DNA of 64,000 nt from Coleophoma eucalyptorum. Taxonomy: Eukaryota; Ascomycota; Leotiomycetes; Helotiales; Dermateaceae. The notes below the pieces were generated by a model that made no database searches, had not been told where the DNA came from, and saw only the letters and a program-made list of their open reading frames with translations. Location of the stretch: assembly GCA_026120035.1 (NCBI GenBank), contig JALRME010000004.1, positions 1,240,001-1,304,000 on the forward strand, in the 5' to 3' direction. Below, piece after piece: positions 1 to 13,095 of the stretch. Made by a program: the position numbers and the translations under genes. Position 1 is the stretch's first letter. Each line of letters begins with the position of its first letter.

Positions 1-3000
1 GCATCTGTGGGAGACTTGATCCATTTCTCAAGGTAGTGGATGAACTCATCGCCCTCAGGCATTCCGTACATTGTCGTATTCCACGCTGGATCACGGTTTT
101 CAAAGCAAGCAGAGCCATGCTCAACGCAACAAGCATCAAGCTCTGGGTTCAGCCAACTAAAATAGTCATCTACCCAGCTAGCAGTACTAGACGCAATGTA
201 CGACACATTTGGCCTCTTACGTTCTTGCTCTAGAATGTTGGTGAGGGACATTTGGTCACATGTAGTAAAGCGAGAACATAGCTGCTGCTGATGTCTGCGC
301 TCTGTGACATTTAGTTCCCGAGTAACAAAGTACACAGGTGGACCTGAGTCGAAGTAGGCGTAGAGATCGTTGAAGTAAGGAATCAAGTACGAGCTATCTG
401 GAATAGCGACTCTCTGATCCAAACCCAATTTAACCTCTGGCATTAAGGAGACACCGGCTGTGAAAAGCCCCAAGAATAAGACAATGACAGCAGTCTTCAC
501 CTTTTTGCCTAGCAGAGTTGGCGCATAGTGCTTCCGGATGAAGAGCTGGAGAATGCCTTCATCTTGGCCCTCATAAACTCTTGGGGGGCCGTTACCATCC
601 ATGCCGAGCTGAACACCAGCTCCCTTAATTTGGATACAAGGGACACAATCGGCGCGGTTGTCTTCGACGCGACGCTGGTTGAGCGCCAAAACGGAGATGA
701 ACATCGTCACCTGCAAAATCGCGTTGATAAATACAGCGCCTGCTGCATAAATGGCAAAGTTTCGTACTGCTGGCATCCCGACCAAAGCACCGAGAGCAAA
801 GGTAACTGTTTCAGTTGAAGCAGACAACAGAATTGATGGACCCATGCGGCCAAGTGCTTTCGAAATTCGAAACTCGACCATATCATCGGGATGGCTTATA
901 TTGACTCGTTCGAACTCGTGTACAATGAGGAAGATATTGTCGACACCAACGGCGAGAACAATGAATGGAATAACCTCAGCAATGATAAGAGTAACCTTGA
1001 TCCCGGCCGCCGAGAACAGACCTATCGATGCAGATATAGACATTAGCACAATAATGATGCCAACAACCCCTAGAGAGAACTTTGATTGAACAAATGTTGT
1101 CGCAGGATAGCGAACCATTGAGCGAAGTGAAAGCGTAGTAGAGCCAAGAGCTAGAGAGGCATAAAAGAACATGAAGATGTAACTGATAACTACAATCTTG
1201 GCATCGGTATTTGTCGATTTATTGAGCTCCTGCTCCAAACTGATTTCTGTGGAGAAAGACAGTCTCAATCCACGTTCACTTGCTTCTTGTTGAACGTCGA
1301 GTAAGGTGGCTCTAAGAGATTCTTCCCAATCCATGGCACGAGCCACCTCAGATGAATCTTCGGCAGCGTTGGAGACAACCCAGGTAACAACGATTGCAGA
1401 AGCGTTAGCCACATCTCCAGACTCGGTCCATCCCCCGAGAATCATAGCTGGCTCGATAGGCTGTCCAAAAGCTGGACGACAGTTGACTGGAGAAGCAGCA
1501 CATTCGCGCAGACGTGCTCGCCAGGTTGTTTCCTTATAGCGAGCCATACTATTTCCGAAGTATGCACCAACTGACTGAACGACACAATCAGTACCTGTGG
1601 GTTTGAAACAGACATCATCTAAGGATGCGCCAGTTTTGTTTCCTGTGAGACGACTGATACGTTCCTCAATTGTAAACCACCATTCCAGCGTCTCGTAGGA
1701 CAACACTGGAGCCGGTCCTTCAGGGCGCAAATCATTAACTAAAAAGACCTGCTCCGCACGGTAGAACGGGCCAAAGCTATTATCAAAGAATGCCTTCTCC
1801 TGTGCTGCCGCCGATGTAGGGCTAACCCAAAGGCGAGCTGGGTCTCTCTCAATTTCAAACTTCATCCAGCCGAGACTGAGAAGAGCCACGAGAAGTATAC
1901 TGCTGCCAATAGTGATACCTGGATACTTTGCAGCTTTGTATCCCAACCAACTGAAAATAGAATCACAAGCGGTATTGATGGAATAGTTCTTCTGTGGTCG
2001 ATCATACATGGCACCGTTATGAACCATGTCGCCTTCGTCCTCGTCATCGCTTGGTGCGGCGTCCTGAAGGAGACGTAGGCGCTCACTCCTCTGTCGGGAG
2101 TGTTTGGCGTACACAATATGACCAATTATTGCTGTGACGAGAAGGAGGATGAAAACACTATAGACCATGATTGCTCCAAACGACAGGCACGGCAATAAGC
2201 CCACATGGCAAGAACCAGCCAGTTCGACTGCTGGCAGCTCAGGGCAGACATCTGGGCAGTCGATACAAGCACATCTGAATTCTGGATTCTCGTCGTTGCA
2301 TTTCTTTGGCTTCATGTCTAGCGCACCCATCTTCGGTTCAGAATAGTCGCTCGGTCTTGGAAAATTGATCTGAAATGGGGATCCAAGGAACTTTTCATCT
2401 CCCAAAAACTTCAACATCGCAGTGTAGTTCTTGGCACCACCGCCAATTAAGGCCATGGCGTTTCCATTTGTAGCTCCGACTTTGACATCCTTACAGCTTT
2501 CATAGAGACCGGATCCATATTCATCAGAGACTAGATGGTCGAGTTCGGTGACAATGAATTTATCGCCTTTCTCTTGGATTTGGGTCACGTTGATAAATAA
2601 AGATTGGTCAGGCGAACATGTGAATGTGCAAAACATGTTAAAGAAGTTCTCTTTGCATGCAGGGCAGGAGGATATAATCGAATTCGCAGTCTTGAGGTTC
2701 TCTTCGAGGGCATCCAACTACAACCTCTGTTAGCAAGACTCCATTTTTGCCCTATGGATTACGCTGACCTGCTCCTCCTCACAACACACTGGTCCTGAGC
2801 TCCATTTTGGCCCGCATAGCTTCACAAGCTTTTCTCTCACAGCATCTTCTGGTTGCTTGGCAAGCCCGTTATCAGGGCATGGCAGCTCCTTTCCAAAAAA
2901 TGACTTCTTGCCACACTGCCCCCGTATAGAACACCGCCCTGCTTCATGCTTAGGGGTAAATAGTTCTGCAGAAGCGATTCCAACGCCTAGAAGTCCTGCG

Positions 3001-3029
3001 ATCAAGGTAGAGCTCGAAAGGCGCACCAT
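1..3029 (-). CDS. NCR1: NPC1/Ncr1-type sterol transporter, 3' end missing
   Basis: Niemann-Pick C1 family protein of the vacuolar/lysosomal membrane, which moves sterols out of the organelle lumen. Exons 3029-2769 and 2717-1 are joined across a 51-nt intron (donor GTCAGC, branch CTAAC, acceptor TAG) that restores EEQ|LDALEEN. About 992 residues are present. Family members are near 1,270, so the last membrane segments and the tail lie beyond the left edge. Visible: a signal peptide (residues 1-21); a Cys-rich N-terminal sterol-binding domain with GQCGKKSFFGKELPC and FCTFTCSPDQS; a membrane segment near residue 265; and a sterol-sensing domain at roughly 597-765 with multiple hydrophobic spans. 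No further intron is needed in the long exon. The ATG at 3029 is chosen because it opens directly into the signal peptide. The downstream neighbour on the same strand is the NMN adenylyltransferase, with no functional link seen. Confidence 0.95.
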
Positions 3030-4041
3030 TGTTCAAGAAGCTCCGCTCAGCGGAGCTCGAACTCTTGAATGTTTCGTCGATATGTGTTTCAAGTGTCGAA
3101 GTTCAAGGTCAATACATCGGGATGAGAGCGACTGCGACGTGTTTTGATAAACAAGCGTGAAGAACATGCAATCCTCCGAACTCTATGGATGTAGCTTGGA
3201 GCTCGACGTTGCTGTGGTGCCTGAAGGACTCACGCGGCGATGCGGTCATAGGTCAAGAGTCTAACGAGGTAAAGTGGTGGGGCTGGTGGCTGGTGTTTCA
3301 TAGTGGCTCAGACAACAACAGCGACCGGTTGAATGGAAAGGACAACAATATTGATTACTAAAACCTTTCGAGCGATATATTTGAACATAAATCCAAGAGG
3401 CCCTTGGGTGACTGAGCCTTTTACCTTAACTATTGCGGCTTGTTTAACTTTAAAATAGATGTGTCAATTGTTACACGCTTGCAGGCTATATGATACGCAA
3501 ATGGCCAGTATTTTTAACTTATCGGTCTTCAATTTTAGTCATTCGCGTTCAACCAGTCAAAGCAGTATCAAGTGGCCCCTAGAGACTACATATTGTGGAA
3601 AGGCCATAAGATCTGGTAGTATTGTTTGCAGGAAAGCCTGAACCTGGACTACCTATATTGCAGTACCGGACATTTACGCCATATAAGCAAAAGCCAAACC
3701 GCTCGCCCAAACAATACAAACAATTGACCGATATTTGTCGAGGACAGCTCTACTCTACACTAGGTATCTTGAGTGGTATCCTGCCCTCGTTCCATGCATG
3801 CCATCCTGAGCACCCATGAGCCATCCATCTCTAGAATTTCCTTTCTAGAAAGAAAACATTTGGCCAAAAAAGGGCCATCACTAGCTTGGTCTAGTGTTTA
3901 GCTTCTTTGAACCGAACTTGGGAAAGAAGTGGAACAAGTGCCTGTGCGCTTCCCTTGGCGGGATGATATGTATCGGTATATGTTTGTTTGGTTTGGGAGA
4001 TTCGAGAAGAGTCGGAAGGAAAAGAGCGACAGTAAGAAGTT
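3030..4041. other. intergenic, NPC1 upstream region
   Basis: About 1 kb between the start of the NPC1 gene and the end of the adenylyltransferase gene, both on the minus strand. It should hold the NPC1 promoter and 5' leader and the 3' end of the next gene. An AT-rich stretch lies at about 3350-3560. A small inverted repeat, TCTAGAA...TTCTAGA, lies at about 3831-3853. No ORF here resembles a known protein and no RNA gene was recognised. Confidence 0.6.
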
Positions 4042-4953
4042 TCAGCTCTTCGAAGAACCACCAACAGCTGGTGATGCTCTACCAGAGCCATCCACCACCC
4101 TACTCTTACCCTTGCCATCAGCAGTAGAATCTTCTTCGTACAAGCCATTCTGCTCAATATACTCAATAACAGGTGCCGGAATCAAGTACTGAACACTCAT
4201 CTCTCTTCGTAGAAATAATCGAATTTTTGTGCTGCTTACGTCGTTCTGAATGAGTTGCTGAATAACGTAAATGTTCTCTTTCCACGGCTGGAGGTTTGAA
4301 AGAGCGTCGTCGATATCAGTACCAGTACGCTCCACGATGAAGCTTCCGAATCTTCCTAAAATATGATTCAGATCCTTCTCCGACCAAACTCCCGGGGTTG
4401 ACATGGTTTGAATGAGATCAGCGCCTGCTAAAAGAGCAATCCTAACAGGAACTCGCGATCCGTCTGGTCGTTCAGCGCCACCAAGAACTTCATTGATTTC
4501 GTGCTCGAAGTGATCAAGCACCAATGCGGTAGGTTGATAGTCACTTTGAATAGCCTCCCAAGGATCGACCATCAGCCAGTTCGAGGTCTGATCAACAGCT
4601 AGTTCGCACATACGCAGCCTGCAAGGTATTTTTTAGTCAAAGTCAAGAATACAACGACTTTCCAAGCCTTACCTATGCACAGCACTGGCGAGCCCAGCCT
4701 TCTTGTAAGCATCGGACACTGGCGACAAATATCCCCCAAGTATTTCGAATTCTGTGTTGAACTTCGCAAAATCGGCAGCCATCTCAAACATTCTCAGATG
4801 GAGATAGGTGATTGGGCTAAAAGAGCCGCAAGCAACCAGGACTAAAGGAGTTCTTGAGGGGTCATTCTGCGTAAGTCGCAAGCGGTGCCTAGGGAACGAG
4901 TAGGTCTGCAGTGTCTGCGTGGAGGCAGACTGCTCCGGGAGATTTGAGGCCAT
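4042..4953 (-). CDS. NMA1: nicotinamide-nucleotide adenylyltransferase
   Basis: Makes NAD+ from NMN and ATP, the last step shared by NAD synthesis and salvage. Exons 4953-4673 and 4618-4042 are separated by a 54-nt intron (GTAAGG...TGCAG) inside the Arg codon of AVHR|LRMCEL, giving 285 residues. The nucleotidyltransferase signature GSFSPITYLHLRMFE sits near the N-terminus and carries the GxFxPxxxxH pattern. The second signature, VSSTKIR, lies in the C-terminal half, followed by a hydrophilic Ser/Gly tail. The start at 4953 (MASNLPEQ) was preferred because the family's conserved block begins shortly after it. An in-frame ATG at 5241 would add 96 basic, Ser-rich residues, and yeast Nma1/Nma2 do carry N-terminal extensions, so the longer form cannot be excluded. 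Family assignment is very secure; which paralog name applies is not. Confidence 0.93.
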
Positions 4954-7333
4954 TTGTGATATTGGAAGAGCCTGCGAGAGTAGTTTCGATGTCGCCTTCA
5001 CAGAGGGTCGTTGGGTAGAATGTTGTAAGTATGACGAAATCTGCAGCCGACGTCGCACCAAAGCTGGAAGGAACGGACGGAAGGATACTGGACGTTGAAG
5101 TCGCAAGTTGTTCTTTACTGGACGAGTGCCGCCCAGAACGGTGCTCAAGTAGGGTATGCGCTTGAATATATGGATCTCTGTATATGGGTGTGATGATGTT
5201 GAAGAGTGGTATTGTTTGTGTCTTACGAATGCTTTTGACATGAATCCGAGATAAAAATGGGGTCTTCAGTGGTTAAGTGCAGGACATGGTCCGGGAAAGA
5301 AACGATGCTTGGACCCCACGTTAGCGTATCAATAGAGAGGGGTCAGAGCGATTGCTGTATCTGCGCGACCTTGACTGTTGCACTTCATAACAATGTCGCC
5401 AATGTTCCTGGGATGTATGTAGACACAAGAATGTGAGTGGTGTGTGATTGCCACTGTTGGTTCCTGCCTTTGTTTGCTCAACCTGGCTCCAACGTTGATG
5501 GCAGTCAATGAAAAAGCTTCCTGGCCTCGTGCGACAAGTTGACTCAACCCCCCACTGCGTGGCGATATGGCGCAATCGATAAGGTAAGGCCGTTTTTCAA
5601 GTCTGCTTATTCAAGCAACCTGGTCGGAATGGTGGAACGGAGAACTAGAACATGACGATACTCGCCGCACATACGGAAGTGCATAAACATAAGAATGTTG
5701 CATAAAGAACTTTGAAATAAGAACAGTGACCGTCGGACATCCAGCCTCACTACCAACACTCGATATGGTTTACGATTTGCTATACACTCGGAATATTTGA
5801 TGTCTTACTATTATGTTCCCCAATTTCCATTCCTCCAACATCATCTTGTGTATTGAATTAGCCAGCTATGCGCTCCTTTGTCTTGGTCAGAAAAATCTCA
5901 CTTCAATCGTGTCGGCCATAAGTGATGTCTGGTGTGTGCGACGATCATGATCCTACGGCTACTACGGCCCCGCGTGCATGGACATAAAACCCGATGAAGG
6001 CATTCCACTGAGACAGTTCGACACTCTGACGCTTTTCTATTTGAACGCATTATCTGCTTTCAATTACTAGGTTGACAGGCTGATATTATTGACTGATGGG
6101 TAGTTATGATTAGCACAAACCAGTGGAAGCGCAGTGGTTTTAGAGAGTTGAAGGGGATCATCAAGCTACATCGATCACATCTCATCTGATGTAGAGAAAA
6201 AGGCGTATTGTTTTGTACGTACAGCAGTGCGATGTCGAGTCGACTCGATTCGATTAGCAATGACGAGAAAGAATGTTATTGATCGAGACCCTCCGTTGCC
6301 ATATAATATCTTAATAACTTTGGATTATATCTATTGTGCAGATGAGCCAAACTAAGGCACCAGTTGTGTGTGCTCGTTGCAATCAAAGCAGCACGCACTA
6401 GAAGCGAGGTAAGGTGACCAAATGAAAAGAGAGACATGAAGAGAGACACATCTTCTAAGTTTGTCACTGTCTATGATAGCGTGTTGATTAGATCTTAGAA
6501 AGTCGAGAATGAATGGTTACCGAGACCTTGTACTTTGTTCATGTAACAAGTGCTCTGCTCGCCTCATATTCGTGTCACAAACTGATTAGCCATATCAGGT
6601 GTCGTTGAGTATCTCTTGCCTCGCAAGCAACTGAAGAAGTTCAGCCCGAGAGTGTATGATCAAGCCGGAGCCCGAGTTCGACAAGCACCCGTTTTGCTGT
6701 CGATATTCCGCTATTGCTTTCTCGACTCTGCTCTTATTCCTTACGACATATTCTCTTGAATGAGTAGCTGAGGTGTCATCCCCAATTCACGGAAGCTGCC
6801 TTGAACTACTTCGCACTCGCGCCTGAGGTTGAGAATCGTTGCTGCCGGCGGCACGCTAAAAAGCACTGACTCCATCATCTTCTCAAGGCTGTACTCAACT
6901 CACCTTGATATCACCGCTCCACACGACAGTTCACTCAAACCACCGAACCACCAACGAAACCCCCTTTCTCCCCCATCCTGCATCTCCGAACACCACAATT
7001 GCGAAGACCTACCCGACAATCATCGCCGATGGCGTAAATGGCACAAGACAAGTCTTCGCAGGTAGTCGCTCCGTCTGTTTTCGATCACGACCCAGAACCA
7101 GAACCAGAACCAGCAGGCATCTCTACAGCTACTTCCGTTTCTTCATCTTCCTCTTCTACTTCACGCGTTCCTAGGTACAACCACCTCCACTCTTCTGCAC
7201 CTGCACACACTCTTTCACTAGCACCAACTGCATTACAATCTCGATCTATCTGTGCTTCATGATCTTCGAGCCGTTGTGAAGTGGTGACGGATTTTGTGGA
7301 GGGCAACGTGCACGTATTCAGAGTCAAATACTC
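4954..7333. promoter_or_regulatory. divergent intergenic region between NMA1 and UFD4
   Basis: About 2.4 kb separating two outward-facing genes; it must contain both promoters. Positions 4954-5241 may instead encode an N-terminal extension of the adenylyltransferase. The part before UFD4 (about 6830-7330) is C-rich, as fungal 5' leaders often are. It holds upstream ATGs, including a two-codon ORF at 7029 and a 74-codon ORF at 7038-7262. ORFs elsewhere in the region are short and unlike known proteins. Confidence 0.6.
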
Positions 7334-10300
7334 ATGTCGTCCAGAATCACCCGCCGCTCTGCGAGAGTAGCAGCCAGCTCATCAGACTCAGGCAATCCAG
7401 CACCTACAGCGCCTTCCGCTACCGCACCGTCGCGGCCTACTCCATCTCGGAAACGCAAGGCATCTGTTCGTGAGCCTAGTCCAGCGCCTGAGCCCGAACC
7501 CACGAAAGCATTATCTACGAGACGCCCAAAACGCCAGAAAGTGGTAGAGCCCGAACGTCCTGCACCTGCATCAGCAGCACCAGCTCGAAAGAAGAAGGGC
7601 AAGACTGCAGCGGTGATGTCGAGTCCCAGGTGCGTTCTCTGGGTCTGCTATGGCTTTCATACTGACCGCATACCTATTAGTGCATCTTCAGGGCCTTCCA
7701 ATGAGACACCCGCTCCCTCGACTAGTTCAACAAGACGTAAATCAACTAGAAATAAGAAAGCAAACCAAGGTTCGTTACTGATGTTTCTTTAAATGTCGTC
7801 GTATTGACTTAGTACGACAGATCCATCCACAACTACTCCTAGCTCAGGTCGACGATCGAAGAAGGGCAGTAGTAGTAAGGAAACTGATACTATAGACAAC
7901 GAATCTGACGATCGACCTTCGAATGCCGAGGAAGATGGTAGTGGTGATAATGACGAGGAAATGAACAATGACTACGATGGCGATGGCGATGGCGATGGCG
8001 ATGGAGCAGAAGACGAGGACGATGATCCATTCGGGGGCTTTGGTGGTCCTGGTGGTCCGCCTCACGGTCTTTCAAGTACACTACGAGCTCTTAGTGGTAT
8101 GATGTCCGGAGTTTCGACAAGACTGCGGGACATTTTGAACAATTTGAAGCAGAAGGATGACCCTTCGATGCAATTGATAGCCCTGCAAGAACTGTCCGAA
8201 ATCCTACTGGTCTCCACAGAAGATAACCTGTCGGGTCACTTCTCTCCAGATTCTTTCGTCAAAGAGCTTGTGGTTCTGATGCAGCCATCTGACTTCGGAG
8301 AAGAAAATCCAGAGATGATGCTCCTTGCTTGCCGCTGTCTTGCAAACCTAATGGAGGCTCTTCCAGCTAGTACAGCCAACGTGGTCTACGGTGGTGCTGT
8401 GCCTGTCCTCTGCCAGAAGCTCTTAGAGATTCATTATATTGATTTGGCAGAGCAAGCACTTAGCGTTTGTCTCCCAATGCTCTCTAATTTTCTGCCATAT
8501 ACTAATGCTGTTATAGACTCTCGAGAAGATCTCTGTTGAATATCCAGCATCCATTGTCCGCGAAGGTGGCTTAACCGCGTGTCTTACCTACCTTGATTTC
8601 TTCGCGACGAGCACCCAGAGAACCGCAGTTACTACTGCTGCCAATTGTTGCAGAAACATCCCAGAGGACTCTTTTCCAGTGATTCGAGATGTCATGCCCA
8701 TATTATTGAATGTACTCAGCTCAAGCGATCAGAAAGTGGTCGAGCAAGGATCACTCTGTGTGTCACGCGTGGTAGAGAGCTTCAGATACCACCCCAGTAA
8801 ATTGGAGGAGCTTGTCAGTACTGATTTGCTAAAAGCAATTCTTCGACTGCTCCTCCCAGGCACCACAAATCTTATTGGGCCGAACATCCATACTCAATTC
8901 CTGAGGGTCCTTGCATTCACAGCCAAGGCCAGTGCTAACCTCTCGGCTGAATTATTCAAGATGAATGTGGTTGAGACTTTATACCAGATTTTAACTGGTG
9001 TTTCGCCACCATCTGCAGATGAAGATATTGCCTCTAAGCTGGACAGCGTTGTTATCATGCAAGCCCTGATCCATAGACCACGAGAACAGGTCATTGAGAC
9101 ACTGAATGTGATCTGCGAACTTCTTCCCGAGGTACTTAGAGAATCGGATGCCGCTTATGATGGCATATTTGACCTCGATCCATCAGCAGCACCTGCAAGC
9201 TCGAGGAAAAAGTCAGCAAATGAGAAGCGAATTGAGCTACTCGAAGGATGCAAGGCGGAAGTGAAACGATTTGCTGTTATTCTCTTCCCAACACTAACAG
9301 ATGCATTCTCAAGCACTGTCAATCTCAGCGTTCGGCAGAAAGTTCTCACAGCACAACTCAAGATGCTATCTAACCTTGATAAGGACATTCTGATGGAAGC
9401 CCTCCGCTCCGTACCCTATGCATCCTTCCTGGCCGCAATATTATCACAAAAGGATCATCCAAGTCTTGTTAATTATGCTCTTCAGGCAGCAGAACTCCTC
9501 CTGGCCAGATTGGACGATGTCTACCAATATCAGTTCTATCGTGAAGGAGTCGTTGCCGAGATTGCAAAGCTGGCCGCCAGTAATCACAAGGAGAACATCA
9601 GCAACGGCGCTTCTGAAGCAGCTGCTGCGCCCAGTGCGGAGGATGCTAGCACAGAACAACGAATCAACGAAAAATCTACAAAGGGCGAGAATGGAGACGA
9701 CGCAGATGATCATTCGTCGGATGATGAGGATAACGATGATGAGAACGAGAATGATGATAACCCTGAGGACGTTTCTGCATCTCCGGCTAGCTCGCGCGGC
9801 TCGACCATGTCAATGGATGGTCCTCCGCGTCATATTCCTTCAGATCTGACAAGCATGCAACATTTGATTGCTCAACGAGCTCAGCGCTTCCTGGATGTTC
9901 ATGAGACGGAGGATAACGGCAAAGAGATGAAGAAGAAGGCTACCAAGATCCTGACAGACTTGCAGACTCTTGCTACAAAGATCGAATCTTTCTACCTTCA
10001 CCAAGGCCCAGGAAATGGCGTGGAGCTCTTCACTACCCTTGCGTCTTATTTCGAAGGTGATGTTTTGGAGAGCGTTACAAGTGCAGAATTGTTGAACTCA
10101 GAAGTTGTCCGAGTTTTATTGGAAGTCTTCAACAATCCCGATGAGAAGCTGAGCAACGATGCTCGTTCCGCATTCCTCGAGGTCTTCATGGGACGAACCT
10201 CCAAGCATAAGCCTCAGACCGCTAGCGCCGACTCACCGGCAACACCTTTCAGCAGTCTTATCCATAAATTGCAAGATCTCCTGAGTAGATCCGAGCATTT

Positions 10301-13095
10301 CGAAGTTGTCACTGTGCATCAAAATACATTTGACGGCAACCGAAGTAGTGCTGCATCAATGCTAGCCAAGCAAATTCGGTTGAAGCTTGTTGCAGATGAT
10401 GATTCCGAAATTCCTCGGCCTTATCGAAACATCATGGTATCTATACATGCAATCGCAACTTTCAAGGCCTTGGATGATTACTTACGTCCGAGAATCAGCC
10501 TTTCTGAGCGTCCGCGAGGAGCTCGTAGTAGAGAAGGTCTATCTGGAGCATTAGCAGCTCTCGCCGCAGCAGGCATGCCCCTCCCATACGCAAATGGCCC
10601 TGGGGCTGCGTCTCGTCTTGCAGAGCGTGCTTCAGCAGCCGCTGGATCTGTTCCAGCTGCATCCACACCTCGGACTACTCGCAAGTCGAAATCTAAGAGC
10701 ACTCCAAGTGCTGCAACGGGGTCGTCTGATCAATCAAGCACACCTCAAGAACGTTCTGGGACACGACGATCAAGCAGACGCCAACAAATGCAATCCGAAC
10801 CTGCACCACCTCCTTCACAAGATGATGATAGTTTGGCCAATGCTCTGGAGTGCGCGGATGAGAGACAACTTAGTGATGACGAGGATTTGGACACATCCGG
10901 CGCTCTTGATACTATCTTAGGAGAACTTGAGGATGATATGGAGGAACCGGATGAAGCTCCAGACCCAGGCGCGGTAAGTCTTGAAGTTGCAGCAGGCGGT
11001 AAGATAACCGCGCGAAAAGATGATGGCACTCGTGTTGCCACTCCTTCACAACTACATGGCGCTTCTACACCATCAGCTGCTACACCTCAAGCGGCAGCAG
11101 CTTCAACCCCGAATGCTCCCCGGCCAATGTCATATGCAGCTGCCATTCAAGCTGTTCCTCAAGATTGGCACATCGAGTTTAGTCTTGATGACAAGGTTAT
11201 ATCGAATGAAACCACAATATATCGTGCTGTGCACAGCACCTCCCCTCCGGCCGATGAGCATGTAAGCCGCAGTGTTTGGTCTGCCATTCACCCAATCAAG
11301 TTCAAGCGTGTCCCTGGACCACCACCACCGGAGCCTAGCTCTCTTACTCAACAATCTGAGTCTACTGCAGAGACTACGATTTCAGGTATACCCGCATCAT
11401 TGGACAAGCACCCTGCAACCTCTTCGATACTGCGGCTGCTCAACATTTTGCATGCCCTGAATGCAAACTTGGACGATGTCTTGGCCGAGAATACAATTAC
11501 TCTGAAATTAAATGCCGAGCCACTATCACAATTCGTTAATACCAAGCTTACAGCCAAGCTCAACCGGCAGCTTGAAGAGCCTCTAATAGTTGCCAGTAAC
11601 TGTCTACCAAGCTGGAGTGAGGATCTCGCACGCCTTTATCCTTTCCTCTTCCCGTTCGAGACCCGACATCTCTTTTTACAATCCACATCATTTGGCTACG
11701 CTCGGTCAATGACGAGATGGCAAAATGCTCAGTCTGCTGAGGAAAATCGCCGAGATAGACATCGAGACGAACGTCCATTCTTAGGTCGTCTTCAACGACA
11801 GAAGGTGCGGATATCGCGTTCTAAAATACTTGAGTCTGCGTTGAAAGTCATGGAATTGTACGGTGCTTCTCAAAGCATCCTCGAGGTTGAATACTTTGAA
11901 GAAGTTGGAACTGGGCTTGGACCTACTCTTGAGTTTTATTCAACAGTTTCTAAAGAGTTCTCGAAGAAAAAGCTCAAGCTCTGGAGAGAGACAGACACAA
12001 ACGATTCTGATGAGTACTCCTTTGGGGCTCGTGGTCTTTTCCCAGCTCCCATGAGCGAAGAACAGGCATCGAATGAGAATGGAAAGCGCATCCTTCATCT
12101 CTTTAAGATGCTTGGGAAATTCGTTGCCCGATCAATGATTGACTCTAGAATCATTGACGTTTCTTTCAATCCTACGTTCTTCCGCATTGGCGATGAAACA
12201 AAGACAGTTACTCCTTCACTGGGTGCAGTAAAAACGGTCGATGCTCAGTTAGCAAAATCCTTGAAGTTGATCAAGAAATTTGCAGTCGCTAAGAAATCCA
12301 TTGACGAGAATGGGAACCTTAGTGCTGCACAAAAGGTTGCTGCCGCAGAAGAACTTCAGGTTGACGGTGTGCAGATCGACGATCTTGGACTGGACTTTAC
12401 ACTACCTGGTTATTCCTCTATTGACCTGCTGCCAAACGGTTCCCACATTGGTGTAACAATCGATAACGTTGAATTGTACCTTGAGAAGGTCATTGACATG
12501 ACTCTTGGCAGTGGTGTACAGCGCCAAGTGGACGCATTCAGAGCTGGTTTTACTCAGGTATTCCCATACTCAGCACTTAGCGCTTTTACTCCGGACGAAT
12601 TAGTCATGCTCTTCGGTAGAATCGAGGAGGATTGGTCTCTTGAGAGTAAGTTCGATCTGTTAAGTCTATGCTATCTGAGTTTCACTGACTTCTAATAGCA
12701 TTGATGGATTCGATTAAAGCCGATCACGGCTTTAACATGGATAGCAAGAGTGTTAAGAACCTTCTTCAGACCATGAGTGAGCTTACCATGGCGGAACGTC
12801 GAGATTTCCTCCAATTTACCACCGGTAGTCCTAAGCTGCCCATCGGAGGTATGATTCCAAGTCACTCAAAATAAATTGCAGGACTAATTAGCATATAGGT
12901 TTTAAAAGTCTCACCCCGATGTTCACTGTGGTTTGCAAGCCAAGCGAACCCCCTTACACATCTGATGACTATCTTCCAAGTGTCATGACATGTGTCAATT
13001 ATCTCAAATTGCCCGACTACACCGACCTTGATGTTATGCGTCGTCGCATGAATACTGCGATCAAGGAAGGCCAGGGTGCTTTCCATCTTTCTTAG
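7334..13095 (+). CDS. UFD4: HECT-type E3 ubiquitin ligase, Ufd4/TRIP12 family
   Basis: Transfers ubiquitin to substrates of the ubiquitin-fusion and N-degron pathways in nucleus and cytosol. Six exons: 7334-7629, 7681-7769, 7821-8464, 8517-12645, 12699-12848, 12899-13095; introns are 50-53 nt, and the product is 1,834 residues. Order: a basic, low-complexity N-terminus with KRK clusters; an acidic Asp/Glu/Gly stretch; an armadillo-like helical region at about 205-650; a long acidic and Ser-rich linker; and a HECT domain from about 1455 to the end. The catalytic Cys is in SVMTCVNYLKLP, Cys1801, 33 residues before the C-terminal FHLS. The start MSSRITRRSARVA was chosen as the first ATG opening into the continuous coding exon; upstream ATGs lead to short dead-end ORFs. 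Length and domain order match fungal Ufd4. Confidence 0.95.
7976..8005 (+). repeat. hexanucleotide GATGGC tract inside UFD4
   Basis: Five consecutive six-base units (four GATGGC, then GATGGA) in frame, encoding alternating Asp-Gly in the acidic linker before the armadillo-like region. Such a tract can change length by slippage without breaking the frame. Confidence 0.9.
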
